Below are positions 21,890-32,700 of a stretch of DNA of 64,000 nt, one piece after another; positions within the stretch are counted from its first letter, which is position 1; each line of letters begins with the position of its first letter. The notes beneath the pieces were generated by a model. It saw only the letters and a list, made by a program, of their open reading frames with translations, was not told the DNA's origin and made no database searches. Source of the stretch: Pelodera strongyloides (taxonomy: Eukaryota > Nematoda > Chromadorea > Rhabditida > Rhabditidae); the NCBI GenBank assembly GCA_036852015.1, contig JAANDG010000199.1:1-64000 (forward strand), in the 5' to 3' direction. The translations under genes were made by a program, and so were the position numbers.

Positions 21890-24800
21890 CTAAACGTGTT
21901 CGGGAGCGGGAGTCGTGCTTCTCTGCGCCCTCTTTCTTACTGTATTCCCTCGTTTCTTGGGTGCCTTATATGTCGGAACGTCGACTAAAGTGAATGCGTT
22001 TCGTAGAACTTCCTGAAAAGAAGAAAACTTGGTTACAAGAGGCATTTGGAGTTCTAGCACAACTATGAAAACAAATTAATATATGGTTTATTGGTAGACT
22101 GGTAGACAATAGAGAAACAAAAAGATTAACAGGGTAGAATAAAACTAATTTCGACCAACAGGAACCCTATGATACGGCGCTTCACAACGTACGTATACTA
22201 CTGACGAGGGACCAAAATGACACTGAAGGGTAATTCCTTACAAACAAAATGAATGACATGAAAACATATAAGAAGTTTTCATGGTTTTCATTTTGTTTGT
22301 AAGGAATTCAGGGGGCTATTTGCCAAAAACTATTAACTCAGAATCCTGTGGAACCTTTTCCGAAAACGTAAGGTTACGACCCCCCTCCAGGAACTTTAGT
22401 CAATTTTCTTGATTTTTTAGTCCGCAGTAATTCCGTTTTTAGTATATATCACTTCCTTGACTCTAACTAGCTCCCCCCTTCACGCCGTCCCTCCTAACGA
22501 GAGGAAGCTATAAACAGATGATCAATAAAGTATATAATTATATAGGCATAACAGAAAGAAGTTCCAGTAATTCCTGCAAAATTATGCATAGATCTCACCC
22601 AAAACTGAAGCAGAAATAAGTAAAAATAAATGAATGTGTTTCTGACCGCCGAGTCTTTTCCCTTTTCGAAGGCGGTTCTCTCATCTTCCTCCTCCACGGA
22701 ATTCAGTTTTTCTGGTTTATGCATCGGATCATCCGTGTCAGAGTCCTAAAAATGATGTTACATTTTTTTGTTCATTTTAATATAAAGAGAGAGAGAGAGA
22801 GAGATAAGCTAGACAGAGAGAGACATAAATACAGAGTGAGAGTGAGAGACGTACATAGATGCAGAGAGACCGTCGAACGTCCTTACTGATTAATATGCAG
22901 TTCTTAAATCGTAAATGTGTACCTTATCTGATTTCTTCTCAGACTTTCCTCCTTTCTCTTTCCTATTCGATACAGGCTTTGTGTTTTTCACATCCGCTTT
23001 GAGCCGGGCAGAACGTTTTGGCATTACTTTCCTGTCCTTAAACAATCTTAAGTAATGGTAATGAATACAAGTTAATATATTCAAAGAATTAATATATTGC
23101 TCAGCGACTTGCTTACATGGCTGACCTTTCGCTGGCGTGCGGTCATTTAAGTCAAAAAGCACGCGTGCAGTCCTCCATGCGGCACGCGTGCTTTTTTTGG
23201 TAGCGGACGGTCTGGTCACGCGTGCCGCATTTTCGCACTAACCGTGCATCTTGCACTTCTGGGAAAATGCACGCTTTCATTTTTTTACGTTTTTTCTACG
23301 AATTGCTGTTTTCTTACATTTCTTTCCGTTTGCTGGTTTAATTTGCTTATTTATTGTTGTACTAATGTTTTTGGAAGCAGGTACGACGAATATATAAAGT
23401 GCCAGCGAGCAGCAATGGTCACAACAACGGAAAATGGACGTGGAAGATGAATGTTAAGCAGTAAGTGTGTTTTATTTACAGTTTACATAGCTGATAAATG
23501 GTTTTCTTGGTGAGTTTAACTAATATTGCCCATGGATTTCAGGCATTGAGGTATACACACTTTCAAATACATTTCAATTATGGACGTCGACTCTTTAATT
23601 TGAACTACACTGCCGGTTTTTTTAGGCTGTGAAACGCCTCGGAACAGTCGGAACGTAACCGCCTGGCCCATTTATGAGAATTAGTGGATGTTCGTTATGC
23701 GTAAGTTGTTTTCTTGTTGTGCTTATGCAAAATTTGGTCGAATGTCACCGATCTTATTGATAATTGTCATATGGATGTCGTATGACAGCCTGCTCATTTC
23801 TGTTCACGTTAGTTAACAATCAAGCACCGAATTAACGTGCCTTTCTGGACAAAAATCATTTTTTGTCTTTCTTTTCAGAACTTCGACTAGATCCACTCCG
23901 AACTCCGATGCCCCTACTTTCCTCGTTCAAACCAGGTACTTATTTTTATTTATTTTCTTTAATTTTTGTTGTGTTCAATAGCGCCTTAATTGATGCGAAA
24001 AGGTTTCGGTTATCACACATTGTTAAATCGCTGAAGATATGTACAGATGTATAACCTTGATAAAAATAAGACTGATTATCTATGTACAGCAGAGATACTG
24101 AGTTGTGCTGTCTAATTTGATGTAGATCTCGCTCTGTGATATTGAGTTTTGCTTGATAAATTTATATTCAGTTCGCTTATTGTAGGTCGACCGTGTTCAT
24201 CCACTCTTCAACGGAAACAAAACGAAAGATGTTCTGCACATGCACATAAACCAACATAAGCTTGGTTAGAAGCTGGACCGCTCGACCTTTATCCAGTGAA
24301 TCACTATGAATTATCGAGGGATATATGGGTAAGAATATATGTTTTATTCTTTGGTCTGTTAAAAACATGCACAATTCTTCCAACATTGTATACGTATATA
24401 CGTTGCACAGTATATAGTATATCATAATATCATTAGCCATATTGTGAAACTAATCTTGGGAGTAGCATGATCATTACTATATTTTATTTTCGAAACAAAA
24501 ACTTTCTTCTGCATATGTGGTATTGTGCTTTCACAAGCACCTGTATCCTATAGTGAATTAAAATTAATTCGCATGAATTTTTATGTTCCAGGATTGAATT
24601 GAACTGTACATGTTATTTTTCAGCTGTGCGGCGACCGCGATGATTTTCGGACAATATTACAAGTAATTCACAACCAGCAGAAAGGAAATCGTCGTAATAT
24701 GACTAAATGCCTATGCCTAGCCTAATTTATTTCAAAGCACGTGTTTTTTGTCCTTCTTTGCTTTAGTAGCTTAGCAATATGGGCCTTATTGTTTTGTGTT

Positions 24801-27800
24801 CTGGGCCTAGGAGTAGCTCTCTTCCGAACCGATGAGTAGATTGCTTCACAGTTAACACTGTTTGTTTGCTCCTATATTGACTTTATAAGTGTTCCCGAAT
24901 AAATATATTGATGAATTATTGTTTTATTGATGTGGTTTGCATTGTTTTATTTGTGTAATGCTTTATTTATTGTTCTTTTTATGTGTAGGGAGGAAGGGGG
25001 TTCCTGCGCAAAATATTCAGTTTCTGCACGTTTACGGCACTGTGCATAAACTGCTGCCGCACGCGTGACCGGGACGGTCCTGGTCACGCATGCAGTCCGT
25101 CGGACTGCATGCCAGCGGATTGGATGCCGCACGCGTGCTTCATAAATGACTGCACGCCAGCGAAGCGTGACCTGAGTAAGGCATTCAAAAATGATTTTCT
25201 CCGCCAATCCACAAATATCCAGTAGAATGTGCAACTTGCCTGTTTAACAGATCTCCCACTGTTCTTCATGGCTCTCCCCTCAGTACGGTCGTCTCCCGTG
25301 TCTTCAAGCATTTTAACACTCAATCCCTGAACATGATATAACTTGACTAGGACTCTAACCTAGGTAAATAAAGACTGCCATGTATCCCTTCTCCCTCTCT
25401 CAAAGACTTCCATCCCTCATCAAATACCTCTTCTTTATCTGCATTTTCTCCACTACCGCCCTTCGTATTTTCACTCGAAGTTGTCATTGTTTTTACTTCG
25501 ATTTTCGCTGGCATTAGTTGAGGTTTTCCTAGATCAATTAGTAAGTTATTCTTGCAAAAACATTGGAAAGGGAAGTAGCTGAATTATTTAGACGCCTTTT
25601 GCCTTTTTCAGTAGAATTGCGGTTTTGATGCATCTTACTTCTAAGATCAATGTTATCCGGCAAACTTGGTTTACTCAATACCTCCAGGATCCATTTTGAC
25701 GGGAATTGGTTTAAACTCCACATTGGCAACGGTGGAATCGACGGCTGCCGAGTGAGTACCGGGTATGCTGGGAAGGGAACCTTTCCGGAAAGGGAGTTCC
25801 CAGTCATACGGATCATTCAGGGATAACTTCCGAGTGGTCATTTCTTTTAAGATCTGGAAACAAGATATATAAGTTGAAATACGTACACTATTGTCGTTCT
25901 GTTACACATCTCTCGTCGTCTACTCTGCGCAGGACAGGACATATGCGGAAAGTTTTCAACACTGTAAACTTATTTATTAGAGGTTCTTCTCTGAAGATTT
26001 CATGTCCCAATGTACAATATTATGAATGAACCTCATTAAATATATGGAGGTAGTCGGGTCTCTCGTAATAGTCCATATGCCTCAGATGCTTTAATATTGG
26101 AGCGAGAACTATCGTACATATTCCTTTTCTGGAAAGTTTCAGGTAATTGCATTTTTGTTCAGCTGTGGCCCTATCACGAAGCCCGGAGTCCCCCATCAAC
26201 ACTCCCCCGCGGGAGCTAAAAGAGTTTCAATTTACAGTAGGAATCCACAGACGCATTATTCCGCAATATATCATTCTGATATTGTTGATGAAACAAAATT
26301 TATTTACTTTTTCGGGTCGCATATCTGTTCCTCTGGCGTATCCTGTTTGATATATTTAACCCTTTCCTCGTTTGTAACCTAAAAATAAGGTACAATCCTG
26401 AGCTACAACTATACAATAAAGACGAACAAAAGGGAACAGTGTTTGAGGTTTGAGATACAGAGACTCACAGACATAGGTAAAGATATAATCATAATTAATT
26501 AATCAAAAACAATACCGTTCTCCATATTAGAGGCGAATGCATGTCAATGCAAACGTAAAATAACGATATCAGATCATCATTTCGGCCCTAAACGGTTTAT
26601 TTTGAAATACCGGCCGCTTTTTGAAACGCGTCGTGGACAACTGAGTATTTATGCCAATTTACTCGAATTTAGCTCGATTTATTATTCTAATATATGTTCA
26701 TTTGCATAAGCTGCATAAGAATGACGATGTACCCGATGAAAACCAGCCAGTATTTCGCTTTTACAAGACACTTACTTGTGTTCTAATGGGAATAGAAGGA
26801 ATCTGGTACTAAATTTGGAACAAAGGAAATCTTGTTGCATATTCTATATGCAGAAAAGTGTATTGAATTGGTTGGAAATCACACCTACCTGTTCTTTCCT
26901 ATCGTGCATATTCGGAGAACAGTAGCATATTGTGCCTCGAAATCGACTCTGAATTATGAAATACATGAAACAAAGTTGCTACAGACAGATTGATTTAATG
27001 AAGTTACCAATAATCAATAACAAACCAGGTTAAGAATAAGAATAATAATGAAAAATGTACAGATTTTCTTGGCGGGGCAAACTTCCATCCTCCTTTCTTC
27101 CCATCTTTTCCAAGAAACGAATACCTCCTAGAAACAATCCTTTTAGACAAACGAAGAAAGTTTTATTATATAAAAACGGTAAAATAATATTTAGAATAAT
27201 ATTTATGTTTACGAAGAAACATTACTCCTGCTTACCTGTTTGTGTCAATTTTAATATAAAAATATACGGTATTAAAAAAGTACCTCGTCATTCCAAAATC
27301 TATCAAATATACAATTTTTGACTGTGTGGCTGAAGTGGCAAAGTTGCACGGTTTCAAATCTCGATGAAGATAACCAACATCGTGCATCTGAAGCAGAAAA
27401 TGATGCAGATGCATAAGAGCATTATAATGATAAAGCACAATTTGAGATACTTTCAGCACGCTGTTTTCCGAACTTTTAATGCGAAACACCGGCCGGTTTT
27501 TGAAACGCATCGTGGACAACTGAATTCATACGTATCTATGCAAAGTTGCTCTAATTTCGCTCGATTTTTTTATTCTAATATTATATTCATTTGCGTAAGC
27601 TGCATAAGAATGCTGGTGCAGCCGGTGTGTTTCAAAAACCGGCCGGTATTTCGCTTTATTTGTTTCCTCACCTGTTTCAGTGCGTACATCCCTCTGATCG
27701 CCAGTTGTAAAGTTGTACTTTCTGAGAATTTGCCTCCGCATTTCTGTAGCATTCTTGTGAGATCTGGACCCACGAGAGTCATCACAATATAGTCAAAGTC

Positions 27801-28572
27801 TATACGATGTCCAGCCGCAAACAACTGAAAGACAGTCAATTTCCGGCAAAATGTTGGCCTTACATCATAGATTGTTTTACTTCTTTTAGGTACAGACGAT
27901 CAATAAATATTCTCGCATCAAGTAAATCAATACTACTCCATTCAATTACAGAAAACCCAGTCAATCAATAACTACCCTGAGTACGTCCTTCTTCTCTCCC
28001 ATGGCTCGAAGTACTTCCCCTTCAATCCTCAGTACACGGTTATCGGTGTCGATATTACGACTTTCCACCTAGACACATGAAGTGAAATTGATGGCGAGAA
28101 AAATCAAAGCTCTTCTTCGTTCAAGAAAAAATATGCAAATATGCACAGGAAAACGGAGAAATTATTGGCCAGTCTACCGTAAACTATCAACAGCCGGTCA
28201 CCACATATTCTTGGAATCGAAAATCATCCGAAATTATTCCGGGGCAGTAATATCAACTACTAAGAACTCTCCTCTCCGTCTCTCCTCTCCCTCCCATACC
28301 TTCATAGCTCCGTGTTTCTTGCTCACTTCATTGATTACATGATAGACATTTCCATAATTTCCGGCTCCGATTTGTTCCGCAACTTTCCAGTCATACACCA
28401 ACTGAAGAAAATTATATTTTACCAAGATATTCTTTGTTGATAATATTCTGTTAATTGCCAGTGCTTGGTCACGAGAATACATGCCAATATAAATTTGGAG
28501 TTAATTCTTATCCACCTCTCCAGTTTCAAGTTGAAATAATTGTTGGTCGTTGTTATCGTCATCGTCCGCCAT
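21890..28572 (-). CDS. Tau-tubulin kinase (TTBK)/CK1-family protein kinase with basic C-terminal tail
   Basis: A serine/threonine kinase of about 550 residues. Exons in phase: 28572-28516, 28401-28300, 28068-27976, 27824-27672, 27387-27284, 27127-27061, 26948-26889, 26587-26516, 26378-26308, 26215-26032, 25853-25682, 25528-25428, 25326-25240 (or to 25172), 23031-22923, 22745-22647 (or further) and 22012-21890. Kinase motifs: glycine loop IGAGNYGNVY, catalytic lysine in GAMK, alpha-C glutamate in IEGEVLR, catalytic loop LHRDLKPCNF, IDFGM, TICYCSP, RNDDLISLFY, and the family-typical ending PDYLHI...NDPYDWE. All catalytic residues are present. The tail is Lys/Arg/Ser-rich (KRSARLK, KKRGNTVRKRAQR). 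The start MADDDDNNDQQ is the first ATG of the exon before the kinase fold. The 2.1-kb intron 25239-23032 contains a transposon. Confidence 0.85.
22232..22308. repeat. 77-nt pre-miRNA-like hairpin
   Basis: The arms start AATTCCTTACAAACAAAATG and close with its complement, CATTTTGTTTGTAAGGAATT. They pair over about 34 bp with one 3-nt symmetric mismatch and a 9-nt loop (ATATAAGAA). It lies in an intron of the kinase gene. It may be a microRNA precursor or a tiny foldback element; the sequence alone cannot decide. Confidence 0.55.
22788..22870 (+). repeat. GA-rich microsatellite in a kinase intron
   Basis: Runs of GAGAGAGAGAGAGA with interruptions (GATAAGCTAGACAGAGAGAGAC), within the intron between exons 22923 and 22745. 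Confidence 0.7.
23128..25164. mobile_element. TIR DNA transposon, non-coding, inside a kinase intron
   Basis: TTCGCTGGCGTGC at the left end is matched by GCACGCCAGCGAA at the right. Both ends continue inward with GTCATTTA, AAGCACGCGTGC and GGTCACGC blocks, giving long imperfect inverted repeats (about 100-150 bp). The roughly 1.8-kb centre is AT-rich with no transposase ORF. TGACC occurs just outside both ends (8-bp flanks GGCTGACC and GCGTGACC), suggesting an eroded 8-bp target duplication of hAT type; this is uncertain. The right end touches a candidate splice donor of the kinase gene. Confidence 0.55.
26600..26760 (+). mobile_element. TTAA-type palindromic MITE, copy C (kinase intron)
   Basis: Begins TGAAATACCGGCCG and ends CCAGTATTTCGC. 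The interior ATTCTAATATATGTTCATTTG is shared with copies B and D. Both ends are mutated and TTAA is not intact. It sits in the intron between exons 26889-26948 and 26516-26587. Confidence 0.65.
27481..27656 (+). mobile_element. TTAA-type palindromic MITE, copy D (kinase intron)
   Basis: Begins GCGAAACACCGGCCGG just after TTTTAAT and ends CCGGCCGGTATTTCGCTT. It is the best preserved copy, about 176 bp, and lies in the intron between exons 27672-27824 and 27284-27387. Confidence 0.72.
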
Positions 28573-28616
28573 TGGCTGGCACACTGAAAAGGTCGGGGAA
28601 TATAAAAGGGGTTGAT

Positions 28617-28955
28617 CATTTCAAGTGCATACTAATATTTATTTTTACCAATAACAAAGAATAATTTCGGTTTTTACTTGTCGGGCTGATTTTTGATTTA
28701 AAGGCATCATTCGAATCAGAATTCGATTCTTAATTCGAGTTAAAACAAAAAAAATGTCGGAAACAAATATAAAAAAAGTTAGGAGAATTTGAAGATTGCA
28801 TTTTTTACAAAGTTCGCAAGGAAAATTAGCCGAATTAGAGTCAAATTCTAATTTGCATAAGCTCAACAGTAGCGAAAATCTAGGTGACAAGTAAAAACCG
28901 AAGTTTACCCATCATTTCAAGTGCATACTAATATTTATTTTTACCAATAACAAAG
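28617..28955. mobile_element. Small TIR element framed by about 44-bp direct repeats, upstream of the kinase
   Basis: TTTCAAGTGCATACTAATAT... (about 44 bp, ending AATAACAAAG) occurs at 28617-28660 and again at 28912-28955. Between them is an element whose ends are inverted: TTCGGTTTTTACTTGTC near 28667 and GACAAGTAAAAACCGAA near 28885. The direct repeat is far longer than a normal target duplication. It begins about 45 bp upstream of the kinase ATG and so may affect its promoter. Confidence 0.65.
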
Positions 28956-29716
28956 GGTTGAATTCTGCACCTCGACATATACTCGCGCCTGCTCTTATAG
29001 GAGACAATTGCCTCGTAAATGTAAGTTCTCACATTATATTCTTCCTATCGTCGCAATTCTGTTTTTCAGATTTCCAGTTCTACTACTTTGAGTAAAATAG
29101 ATGAAGATTGCCGTGACGTGCGAATAAAGCGATGAGAGAACGTGAGTGAGAAGAGGTAGATGGTTAATAAAGAAGCCACCTGCGTGTCCTTTTATATGTT
29201 CCGGGATATGTAAATTTTCGGGTAATTCTGCTGATTAGCTTTTTGAGGTATCAATATGGAAGTGTTTCAATTCTGTAGAGCTTTTACCTGGGCGAGATGC
29301 CAGGTCGGAGCCGAATCGAAGCGACGCATAGGCTTCATCTGCGAGGAAGTGGCACAATCAATTGCACTTCATACTACAGTAATTCAGGAAACAAATGCAA
29401 TTTTTCTGTCTTTCATTTTCGTGATTCAGCAAAGAAAAACTGTCTTACAAATCAGGCACGCGTTTTCATTGAATTCCTATTTTTACTTATTTAACTTTTC
29501 GGTTGAAAAACAATGGACGATGGGAGAAAATATAAAACTTTTATTTCACAGGAATTTGTATAAATGAAATCTTAGTCGCCAATAAATTACATGCGTGATT
29601 TAGTTGCAATAGTTGTTATTTATTATTTACACAAGTATGTCAAATTACAATCATTTCGTTACTCATGTTACGATGTTAGAAAAGTGCAATGTTCTCTGAT
29701 AGTCGCTAGAGCTAGT
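28956..29716. other. Intergenic between XPG and the kinase
   Basis: No gene recognised. A plus-strand ORF at 29256-29567 has no recognisable domain. Short donor/acceptor-like sites near 29020-29070 could belong to a kinase 5' UTR or to nothing. Confidence 0.35.
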
Positions 29717-32700
29717 TCAATACTCTTTGAATGTCCCTTCACTGCTGACTCTGCCGACCCAATCGCTGACAAATCGCTGACGTTTTCCTGGTCGAGATAA
29801 GAATTCCACTTTGACACTGCAGTACGAACGCGCTAAATTAGATTACATAAGCTGATAATCCTTTACAAGAAGTCACTTCTAACATATATTCGGAATATCA
29901 GAAAATTATCATCAATATATTTATTTCAGAAATTTTTTTTACGTCTTACAAATTTTTACACAACCTAAAACCGAAACTCCGTACACAAAAAGCACCTTAT
30001 GACTCATGAACAACTTTACTTATTGGTTTAGATCGATTTATTGATTGATTACCGTGAGTATCTTCTGATCGTGCACTCCAATCGATAACAGATCATTCTC
30101 TATTGTTTTCGGGTCACTTTCCGAGAAACGGACGCTTTCCTTGAATTCGGTCACATAGGGTTTATAGAAGGACTCGGGTAGAGATATTCCCTAAAATTGT
30201 AATGTGGTATAGGTATAGTTATAGTTAGTATGATGAAAACGGCTCCACACAATTCATACTCTTAGTGTAAGGGTAATCTGATTATCAGCCGTTCTTCGCC
30301 CGAAGATAAGGTAAGAAATAAAAGAACTAACTAAAAGTACACCAATTTTACCTTTCCAATCAGTCCTGCAAATTTAGGTCTGAGTTTCTTCAAAGTGGGC
30401 GTGTCTCCTCCTGCGGCAGGCCTTAGCCACGCCTCCAATGACGTCATAAACCACTCAACAAAGTCATTCGATAAGGCGTCTCTGCTTTCGAATACTTTTC
30501 CCGATTTGATCAGAAGTTCGGCGATGAGTTGGAGGGCGGCCGTTGGTCCGACTCCGCCCACTCCCTTACAGTAATCACAGCCGGAGAGAACAGCAATCAC
30601 ACGGATCACACCGGGGAACAGGCCTTAACATGGGTTTGGAAAGATTATTTCGTCTTTTACATGGAATATGAACCTCTGTTAACATTAATGTACAACAATG
30701 TTAACATTAATGCACAACAACACACAATTCTACAGTGGGTAACAAATCATATATCCCAACTTGATAAATCATCACAAAGCTTACCGTAATCAGACGCCTG
30801 TCTGACATTAACAAGAGTCAGCTTTTTCGGAAAACCTCTGATCACGAACTCTGAGGTAAACGCCAGAATATCGCTGTCTTCCGTCATCACCAGCTAAATA
30901 AATTTCTAAACTTCTTATAATCTTGTAAATAATTAATCTGATGTAACTCAGAAGGTAAAGCGATTCTTGACATTCATGTATGGCGAAACATCCTTCAGAA
31001 TATCAACAACAAATATCGTGAGATAAACAAGAGAACCAGAAGCATACGAAGACGAGCTTCCCACCCTAGTATACTTTTAGGGGTGGCTATTTGGAATTCT
31101 GTATGTACTGTAGATGCTATATGAAGTTTATATGTTCGTCAGTGCGAGCTCCGATCACTGGTTAAGTTCTACTTTATATGATACTTACATCCGCTTTCCC
31201 CAGTGCGACCAACTGTGCGCATTCCACTTCGGCTTCTCCAGCCGCGACAACAAATGGAAGACCGAATAGAGAGAGAAGTCGCTGGAAAAGAGAGAATAAA
31301 AGAGATTAAGAAGAAAGGAGAACATAATGAAACATCCACAGCTTCAGTTAAGGCACACTGTCACACAATAAACCTCTTCAAAGACTCTAAAATAGGCCCC
31401 AAAAGCTACCAAACATTTGGATGATGCATGTAATACTGATCGTTTCCAAAAAACCAGGAAATCATGGAATTTTCTTAAGAACTCTCTATAAAAACTATCT
31501 TCACCCACCAATACATCTGGGTGCGCTCCATCCGGCGCGGCTGACAACTGGGAACTCGGTCCTGGGAGTGGGCGGTCCTTGTACTCATCGCCCAGACCCG
31601 GATTCCATTCAACCTGAATCAAACAAATTGTGGACGATAGTTTATGAATCATAACTGAGAATATCTTATCATAATCCAGTAAGACATTGTAAAATAATAA
31701 AAACTTATTATTATTTTACATTATTTTACAACATAATCCAGCCACACAGACCCACGAAGACTATGCCATAAAGGAAGTAAGGACCACCCACGAAGACTAT
31801 GCCATAAAGGAAGTAAGGACAACCCACGAAGACTATGCCATAAAGGAAGTAAGGACCACCCATGAAGACTATGCCATAAAGGAAGTAAAGACCACCCACG
31901 AATGTTATGTCATAAGGGAAGTTAGGACCACCCACGAAGGCTATGCATAAAGGGAGTTACGACCACCCACGAAGGCTATGTCATAAAGGAAGTAAGGACC
32001 ACCCACGAAGACTATGCCATAAAGGAAGTAAGGACCACCCACGAAGGCTATGCATAAAGGAAATTAGGACCACCCACGATTGCTATGTCATAAAGGAAGT
32101 TAGGACCACCCACGAAGGCTATGCATAAAGGAAGTTACGACCACCTACGAAGGCTATGTCATAAAGGAAGTTAGGACCACCCACGAAGGCTATGCCATAA
32201 AGGAAGTAAGGACCACCCACGAAGGCTATGCATAAAGGAAATTAGGACCACCCACGAAGGCTATGTCATAAAGGAAGTTAGGACCACCCACGACGGCTAT
32301 GCATAAAGGAAGTTACGACCACCTACGAAGGCTATGTCATAAAGGAAGTTAGGACCACCCACGAAGGCTATGCCATAAAGGAAATAAGGACCACCCATTT
32401 TTGAAGGCTGTATCAGGGAACACCTGGGACAAGTAATCTCCCAAATGGAGGACCACCCACGAAGGAGACGACACTCACAGTATACATTATGGGACATCAA
32501 CAAAATCAAGGAACTCAAATCAAAGTTCTAACAATAAGCCACAAAACACATCATAACAAGGAGTCTTTAGGAACTTCATGGGTGGTCTAAAAAATTCACA
32601 GGTCGTCAGGAAAAGTCCATGACTCAGGGGAAACCAATCACAATATAAAATAATAGAGGTATTACCTCCTCTCCATCATCGACTTCTTCCCATTCGGATT

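Noticed and set aside
21739..21993. Plus-strand Lys/Glu/Arg-rich ORF
   Set aside because: Low-complexity purine-rich sequence antisense to the last kinase exon, with no domain or splice context.
23128..25164. Possible CRISPR or bacterial insertion sequence
   Set aside because: The window is plainly eukaryotic with spliced genes; the direct and inverted repeats fit eukaryotic transposons and satellites, and spacers are not unique.
26773..26813. Splice-bounded 33-nt candidate exon (YQIPSIPIRTQ) in the kinase gene
   Set aside because: Skipping it gives a direct, in-frame join to the conserved GRNDDL segment; it has no kinase counterpart, so I left it out.
31726..32518. Hydrophobic repeat ORFs such as GGPYFLYGIVFV
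   Set aside because: They come from the 36-bp minisatellite located in an XPG intron; 35-bp units break the frame.
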